Below, in pieces: positions 47,033 to 51,078 of a stretch of DNA of 51,078 bases. Source of the stretch: a virus; the IMG/VR virus record IMGVR_UViG_3300042090_003235, positions 1 through 51,078 of that record; one strand, 5' to 3'. Each line of letters opens with the position of its first letter. The first letter of the stretch is position 1. The notes beneath the pieces were generated by a model. It searched no databases and was not told where the DNA came from. It worked only from the letters and a program-made list of their open reading frames with translations. The position numbers and the translations under genes are program-made.

Positions 47033-47728
47033 ATGGCCCATACCTGCCACGCCGAAGGCTGCAGCACGAAGGTCCCGCCGAAGCTGCTCATGTGCGCCCG
47101 GCATTGGCGCCTGGTGCCGAAGGATCTGCAGAGCCGCGTTTGGGCGACGTATCGGCCCGGCCAGGAAGTCGACAAGCGGCCGACCGCCGAATATCTCGCC
47201 GCGGCCCAGGCCGCGATCGACGCCGTCGCCGAGTTGGAGCTCGGGCAAGCCGGCAAGGGTCTCAAGGCCCTGACGGTCTGGCAACCCTGGGCCAGCCTGA
47301 TCATCGGCGGCGCCAAGCCGTGGGAATTCCGCGGCTGGCCGGCGCCAAATGCCCTCGTCGGCCGGCGCATCGTGATCCATGCCGGCGCCCGGCCGGTGAA
47401 GCGCGCGGAGATCCAGGATCTGCTGCTGCGCATGGACAATCCGGACGACGCCTGGACGACGGCACTCGATCCGGCCAAGGCCAGGCCACTGCTCGAACAT
47501 GCGCTCGTCTCGCCCGGATCGCTGCCGCTCGCCGCCGGGCTGGGCACGGCGCTTCTCGGGCGACCCACGCCGGCCGCCGAGACCGTCCCCGCCGATTGGC
47601 GCGATAGCGACCGGGTCGACCATCACCAATGGGCATGGCCGCTGACAGATATCGAGCCGTGGGAACCTGTCCGGCCTATGCGCGGTGCCCAGGGATTTTG
47701 GTTCTGGCCGGAGACGATTCATGGGTGA
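47033..47728 (+). CDS. ASCH-domain protein with N-terminal zinc-knuckle-like motif
   Basis: The 231-residue protein starts at ATG 47033. Residues 1-30 hold a likely metal site (Cys5, Cys10, Cys21, His24 in CHAEGCSTKVPPKLLMCARH). From about residue 78 comes an ASCH-type domain: LKALTVWQPWASLIIGGAKP, WEFRGWPAPNALVGRRIVIH, and a C-terminal HHQWAWPLTDIEPWEPVRPM and QGFWFWPE. ASCH/EVE domains bind modified bases or RNA. Phages use them in several ways, including nucleotide or RNA interactions. The ASCH core seems intact, including the early Trp-Gln-Pro-Trp motif. It overlaps the DUF5131 gene by eight bases. Confidence 0.8.
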   Translation: MAHTCHAEGCSTKVPPKLLMCARHWRLVPKDLQSRVWATYRPGQEVDKRPTAEYLAAAQAAIDAVAELELGQAGKGLKALTVWQPWASLIIGGAKPWEFRGWPAPNALVGRRIVIHAGARPVKRAEIQDLLLRMDNPDDAWTTALDPAKARPLLEHALVSPGSLPLAAGLGTALLGRPTPAAETVPADWRDSDRVDHHQWAWPLTDIEPWEPVRPMRGAQGFWFWPETIHG

Positions 47729-48812
47729 AACCTCGGTCGAATGGACCCGACGGCCGCGCTCGGACGGGTCTCTCATGCCCGGATACAGCTTCAACCCCTG
47801 GACCGGGTGCAGCAAGCTGAGCCCGGCGTGTGACAATTGCTATGCCGAATCCTGGGCGAAGCGCGCCGGCCGCCCGGAGCTATGGCAGGGCGAGAGGCGC
47901 CGCACGACTGATGCCTATTGGCGCCAGCCGTTGCGCTGGAACCGGGACGCCGAGAGCGCCGGTGAACGTCGCATGGTGTTCTGCGCCAGCCTCGCTGACG
48001 TGTTCGACAATCAGTCGGACCCGGCATGGCGAGCCGATCTTTGGACTTTGATCGCCGAGACGCCGAATCTGGATTGGCTTTTGCTTTCTAAGCGCCCGCA
48101 GAACATCGCCAAGATGCTACCGGCACCCACCTTGTTCGGCGACGATCGCGATCATAATCCGAACTATCTTTGGCCCTGGCCGAACGTCTGGCTCGGCACG
48201 ACGGTAGAGAGCCAGGCCGAGGCCGATCGGCGCATTCCTCACCTTCTGTCGGTGCCGGCGCGCATCCGGTTCCTGTCGTGCGAGCCGCTGCTCGGGCCGG
48301 TCGACTTGAGCCGAGTCACCATGCGCGCCGGAGACGGCGTAAGCTATGGATATTGGCCGCTCCTACGCGCCGTAGATCCCTGGCAGCAGGGCCAAAATGT
48401 CGCCGCGCTCTCTGATCGAATGAACCCGGGAATCGATTGGGTGATTGCAGGCGGAGAGAGCGGCGCTAAGGCTCGCCCATCGCATCCCGACTGGTTCAGA
48501 TCACTGCGAGACCAGTGCGCGGCCGCTGGCGTGCCGTTCCATTTCAAGCAATACGGCCAGTTTATGCCAGCGCCGTGGAAATTAGAGCGACTGCCCGGCG
48601 AGACCGATGCCGAATACATCGCGCGGTCAGATGCTGAGGGCGCGACGCATTCGGTTTCGCCATCGGGGTTCATCTACAAACCGGCGCACAAGGCATGGAG
48701 TCTTGAGCGAGCGATCGGCTGCGAGCCACACGCCGGCTTGCGATTGGTAGGGAAGAAGGCGGCCGGCCGGTTGCTCGATGGCAAGTTGCACCACGAATTC
48801 CCGGCCGCGTAA
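47721..48812 (+). CDS. DUF5131 / phage Gp37-Gp68 family protein
   Basis: ATG 47721 overlaps the ASCH gene stop by eight bases and gives 363 residues. The family hallmark is FNPWTGCSKLSPACDNCYAE near residues 25-44, with a Cys cluster (GCSxxSPxCDNCYAE) that resembles the iron-sulfur loop of radical SAM proteins. MVFCASLADVFDNQSDPAWR, WLLLSKRPQNIAKMLP, VWLGTTVESQAEADRRI, RFLSCEPLLGPVDL and DWVIAGGESGAKARPSHPDW follow. All conserved blocks are present. The family is very common in phages, and the reaction is not established. Its constant pairing with an ASCH gene suggests a shared nucleic-acid-related task. Confidence 0.92.
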   Translation: MGETSVEWTRRPRSDGSLMPGYSFNPWTGCSKLSPACDNCYAESWAKRAGRPELWQGERRRTTDAYWRQPLRWNRDAESAGERRMVFCASLADVFDNQSDPAWRADLWTLIAETPNLDWLLLSKRPQNIAKMLPAPTLFGDDRDHNPNYLWPWPNVWLGTTVESQAEADRRIPHLLSVPARIRFLSCEPLLGPVDLSRVTMRAGDGVSYGYWPLLRAVDPWQQGQNVAALSDRMNPGIDWVIAGGESGAKARPSHPDWFRSLRDQCAAAGVPFHFKQYGQFMPAPWKLERLPGETDAEYIARSDAEGATHSVSPSGFIYKPAHKAWSLERAIGCEPHAGLRLVGKKAAGRLLDGKLHHEFPAA

Positions 48813-48819
48813 CCTCGCC

Positions 48820-49158
48820 ATGCCGCGCCGCGCCGCCAACCTCAACACCACCCCCTCGGCCGACCTGACCGTGCGCCAGGTTGCCGACGAGTTGCAGGTC
48901 GATGCGACGAGTGTCTACAAGCTGATCCATGACGGGATCCTGCCCGCCTATTCGCCGCTGGGCGCCGGTGCCGGCGATAGAGCGACGCGCCGGGCACTCC
49001 GCGTGAGACGCGCCGATCTCGACCTGCACAAGGCTGGCAACCTCTACGAGCCGCGCCATGCAGCCGATGCGGCGGCGCCGAAGCGCCGTCCGCGCCTGGC
49101 GGATCATGCCGAGCACCAGGCGGCGCTCGCCTGGCTGCGCGAGCGCGGCATCGCTTGA
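48820..49158 (+). CDS. Excisionase-like HTH protein
   Basis: A 112-residue protein starting at ATG 48820. The HTH of the excisionase/MerR-like family is clear: DLTVRQVADELQVDATSVYK, LIHDGILPAY, SPLGAGAGDRATRRALRVRR and ADLDLH. The C-terminal part is basic and polar. Its position two genes before the integrase fits the directionality factor (Xis) that favours excision. The stop overlaps an upstream start-type codon of the following frame. Confidence 0.85.
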   Translation: MPRRAANLNTTPSADLTVRQVADELQVDATSVYKLIHDGILPAYSPLGAGAGDRATRRALRVRRADLDLHKAGNLYEPRHAADAAAPKRRPRLADHAEHQAALAWLRERGIA

Positions 49159-49193
49159 CCCGTGCTCATCCGGTTAACGCCCATAGGAGATGG

Positions 49194-49538
49194 ATGTTGA
49201 TGACCGTTTTCGCGCTGTTTGCTCCGCTGCTACGCCGCGCGCGGTTTCGCAAGACATGGGATACCCGCGCAGGTGGATTGCGCACCACCGAGTGGCGCCG
49301 CGAGGAGCCGGACGGCCGCACGCTAGTCTGTCATATCTCGGAGGACGGCCAACACAGCCTATCCCACAGCTGGCTTGGATGCGGCGATACGATGCCCACC
49401 TATTTCAAGGCTCCGGAGGATCTGGCTGCCGCTATCGAGTCTGAAACAACACGCGCTGATAGCCGTTACCGAGATCCGGATAATCATTACGCCCCAGGAG
49501 CGCGGGACTTCCTGCTGTCTAAGCGGGCAATGGCTTGA
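49194..49538 (+). CDS. Hypothetical protein between excisionase and integrase
   Basis: A frame of about 114 residues from ATG 49194, with AGGAGA just upstream; ATG 49200 is nearly as good. A hydrophobic start (LMTVFALFAPLLRR) might be a membrane anchor or a short signal. The rest is polar: GLRTTEWRREEPDGRTLVCH, ISEDGQHSLSHSWLGCGDTM, and a helix ending RDFLLSKRAMA. I recognise no family. An overlapping frame from 49190 (84 residues) is less likely. About 50 bases separate it from the integrase. Confidence 0.55.
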   Translation: MLMTVFALFAPLLRRARFRKTWDTRAGGLRTTEWRREEPDGRTLVCHISEDGQHSLSHSWLGCGDTMPTYFKAPEDLAAAIESETTRADSRYRDPDNHYAPGARDFLLSKRAMA

Positions 49539-49587
49539 CCCTGTGCCGCCGTCGGGACGATCATCCCGAATAACAAAGGGGCGAGTT

Positions 49588-51078
49588 ATGTCGGTCTACT
49601 ACAACAGGGCTCGCGGGCACTGGATGTATGATTTCGAGCGCGGCGGCGAACGCCATGCCGGCTATTGTGTCGACCTCGAGACGGATGACCCGGCCCGCAA
49701 CAAGACCGAAGCCAAGCGGATCGAGGAAAAGCTGAAGGTGCGGGCTGGTGCTGCGGCCAAAGCCGCGCGCGATCGGCAATCGGCGTCAGACGCGACCGGC
49801 GTCACGGTCGCGATGATTCTGCAGGAATATCTGTCGCGCGCCAGCCAGCGGAATCGGAGCGCGTCGCTTAACGCGACATATGCCCGCGAGATCGCCGGAT
49901 ATTTCGGCGCCGGCCGGCTGCTCTCCGACATCACGGAGCGCGATATCGACGAATTTCGCCGATGGCTGATGGCGCAGCCCGTCAAGAGCTATCTGGGCGG
50001 CCCGCGGCGCAAGCAGGACATCGAACCGGATCAACGCTTTCGGGCGAGCGGCCGGACCCGCGCGCCGGCCACCGTCAATCACTATCTGCTGGCGCTCCAA
50101 TCGGCCTGGACCAAGGCCCATGCGCGCCATGCGCACCGCCTTCACAGGTTTCCGGCCTGCCCGCCGATCGAGCTTCTGCCGGCGCCGGAGCACATCCCGA
50201 ACCCCGTCCGCAACGAGGATGTTGCGCGGCTGATCGCTGTAGCGCCCCATCATCTGCTCGTGACGATCGCGCTCGCGACGCACACCTCGATGCGCCTTGA
50301 AGAAATCCTCGGCCTCGAATGGAGCGAGGTCAATTTCGACTTCGGCATCATCCGCCTCGAGCCGCGGACCAAGGGCTTCAAGGGCCGGGTCATACATCTG
50401 ACCGAGATGGCGCTCGGCCTGCTTCGCTTCCTGCATGACACGCGGCCGGAGGGGCAGATTCGCGTGGTGCTCTATTGGCCGTCCGGGTTCGGGAACGGGA
50501 CGCCGCGGCCGATTTCAAGCATCCGCACGGCATGGGTGACCGCGCTCAAGGCCACCGGCCTTGAGCAGACCTATCGGTTCCATGACCTCCGCGGTGCCAT
50601 GGGTACCTATTTGGCCGCGCAGGGCGTCAACACGATGACCTTGCAGAAGTGGCTGGGCCATGCGGACATCAAGACCACGCAGCGCTACGTGGCCCTGGCC
50701 GATCTGGGCCAGCGCACCGCCAGCAGGATCGCCGAAGGCTATGCCGGCACGGACGGCGTCCTCGAACAGGTACAGCGCAAACCAATCTTGTCGACCAAGG
50801 ACGAGGCCCGGCGCTTCGTCGGCGTCTATGCGGCAGCAAAGACCCGATACGAGGCAAAGATCACGATCAAGGTCAACGAAAACGGCAAATCGACGCGCCG
50901 TGTCCTCTACCTCGGCAGCTACGGCAGCGCCGAGGACGCGGCCCGTGCCTACGACGCCGAGGCTCTAAAGCACCCCGGCCGGCGCCTGAATTTTCCGGGT
51001 GCGGAACTCGCAAACCGCCCCGACTCCCAAACAGAAAGTCCCAAACGCGCCCGTGATCGCAAACAAGCGTCAGGGTAA
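49588..51078 (+). CDS. int: Tyrosine integrase with C-terminal AP2 domain
   Basis: The 496-residue protein starts at ATG 49588; the open frame upstream lacks similarity. A core-binding domain lies at about 70-185 and the catalytic domain at about 205-385. The catalytic residues are all visible: Arg236 in THTSMRLEEILGLEW, Lys262, His332 and Arg335 in FHDLRGAMGTYLAA, His358 in WLGHADIKTTQ and the nucleophile Tyr367 in QRYVAL. After the normal end, residues 408-471 form an AP2/ERF-like domain (FVGVYAAAKTRYEAKITI, then YLGSYGSAEDAARAYDAEAL and LNFP). AP2 domains are DNA-binding and usually attached to HNH nucleases in phages. It should integrate into tRNA-Pro(UGG). The window ends at its stop codon. 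Confidence 0.95.
   Translation: MSVYYNRARGHWMYDFERGGERHAGYCVDLETDDPARNKTEAKRIEEKLKVRAGAAAKAARDRQSASDATGVTVAMILQEYLSRASQRNRSASLNATYAREIAGYFGAGRLLSDITERDIDEFRRWLMAQPVKSYLGGPRRKQDIEPDQRFRASGRTRAPATVNHYLLALQSAWTKAHARHAHRLHRFPACPPIELLPAPEHIPNPVRNEDVARLIAVAPHHLLVTIALATHTSMRLEEILGLEWSEVNFDFGIIRLEPRTKGFKGRVIHLTEMALGLLRFLHDTRPEGQIRVVLYWPSGFGNGTPRPISSIRTAWVTALKATGLEQTYRFHDLRGAMGTYLAAQGVNTMTLQKWLGHADIKTTQRYVALADLGQRTASRIAEGYAGTDGVLEQVQRKPILSTKDEARRFVGVYAAAKTRYEAKITIKVNENGKSTRRVLYLGSYGSAEDAARAYDAEALKHPGRRLNFPGAELANRPDSQTESPKRARDRKQASG

Larger units (their letters stand above)
1041..51078. mobile_element. Temperate prophage: lambda-like head, Mu-like contractile tail, tyrosine integrase
   Basis: The left limit is a truncated tRNA-Pro(UGG) 3' half at 1041-1090. 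The right limit lies just past the window, because the integrase stop codon is the last codon shown. Inside are a full packaging and head set, a contractile tail set, lysis candidates, replication genes, a CI/Cro-type switch and an integrase, in one continuous array with little spacing. Gene order matches lambda-type prophages (int, early, immunity, replication, packaging, head, tail, lysis), although the tail proteins belong to Mu/P2-type families. The only broken gene I see is a methyltransferase with one amber codon, so the element may still be functional. Induction is not something the sequence can show. Confidence 0.95.

Noticed and set aside
1-51078. Mu-like transposable phage
   Set aside because: Although the tail proteins are Mu-like, there is no MuA/MuB-type transposase. 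Integration is by a tyrosine recombinase at a tRNA.

Overview
The window is a GC-rich alphaproteobacterial chromosome segment that carries an almost complete temperate phage of about 50 kb. The host assignment rests on the flank (1-1040). It holds a SinR/XRE-type regulator, a tRNA-Arg(UCU), and an NDUFS4-like accessory subunit of respiratory complex I, a gene typical of Alphaproteobacteria. I cannot name the genus; Rhodospirillales-like is a guess. At 1041-1090 lies the 3' half of a tRNA-Pro(UGG) without its 5' half, which marks one prophage end (att). A tyrosine integrase ends exactly at the right edge of the window, so the intact tRNA-Pro and second att copy should lie just beyond 51078.

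Layout. 1479-4757 holds a small gene, a probable lysis group (two lipoprotein- or membrane-type proteins, a lysozyme-like protein, a small holin-like protein) and a tail-fibre chaperone-like gene. 4766-20339, read right to left, is a Mu/P2-type contractile tail: fibre, gp48-, gp47-, gp46-, gp45-, gp44- and gp43-like baseplate genes, tape measure with tail lysozyme, a chaperone pair joined by a -1 frameshift, tube and sheath. 20355-29935 is a lambda-type head and packaging set: tail terminator, FII-like, capsid E-like, decoration D-like, scaffold, S49 protease, portal, gpW-like, TerL, TerS. The virion is therefore a lambda-like head on a Mu-like contractile tail, without any Mu transposase. 30075-39712 is a leftward early and replication operon: D5/P4-type helicase-primase, TGT-like protein, cytosine methyltransferase broken by an amber codon, cupin, CHC2 primase and small regulators. 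39717-40264 is the immunity switch. 40700-43183 is a cargo block. 43306-51078 is the rightward early operon: small genes, HD-domain pseudoenzyme, DUF2303, ASCH, DUF5131, excisionase-like and integrase.

How it works together. A CI-like repressor (39800-40264) faces a Cro-like gene (39461-39712) across palindromic operators. The same operator core recurs inside the promoter of the rightward operon near 43337, so one repressor probably controls both early operons. A face-to-face array of GGGAGGGTT-type repeats at 31430-31701, between the helicase gene and the late genes, is a candidate replication origin or late control region.

The most unusual items are: (1) a cargo pair inserted in the baseplate operon, a lipoprotein with three TonB-C-like domains and a protein with two ExbD/TolR-like periplasmic domains; (2) an integrase with a C-terminal AP2 domain; (3) a C5-methyltransferase whose amber codon replaces the Glu of the ENV motif; (4) a TGT/DpdA-like gene beside that methyltransferase; (5) the repeat array; (6) a decoration protein with a roughly 290-residue insertion; (7) an OmpR-type winged-helix/TPR regulator followed by a proline-rich mini-protein.
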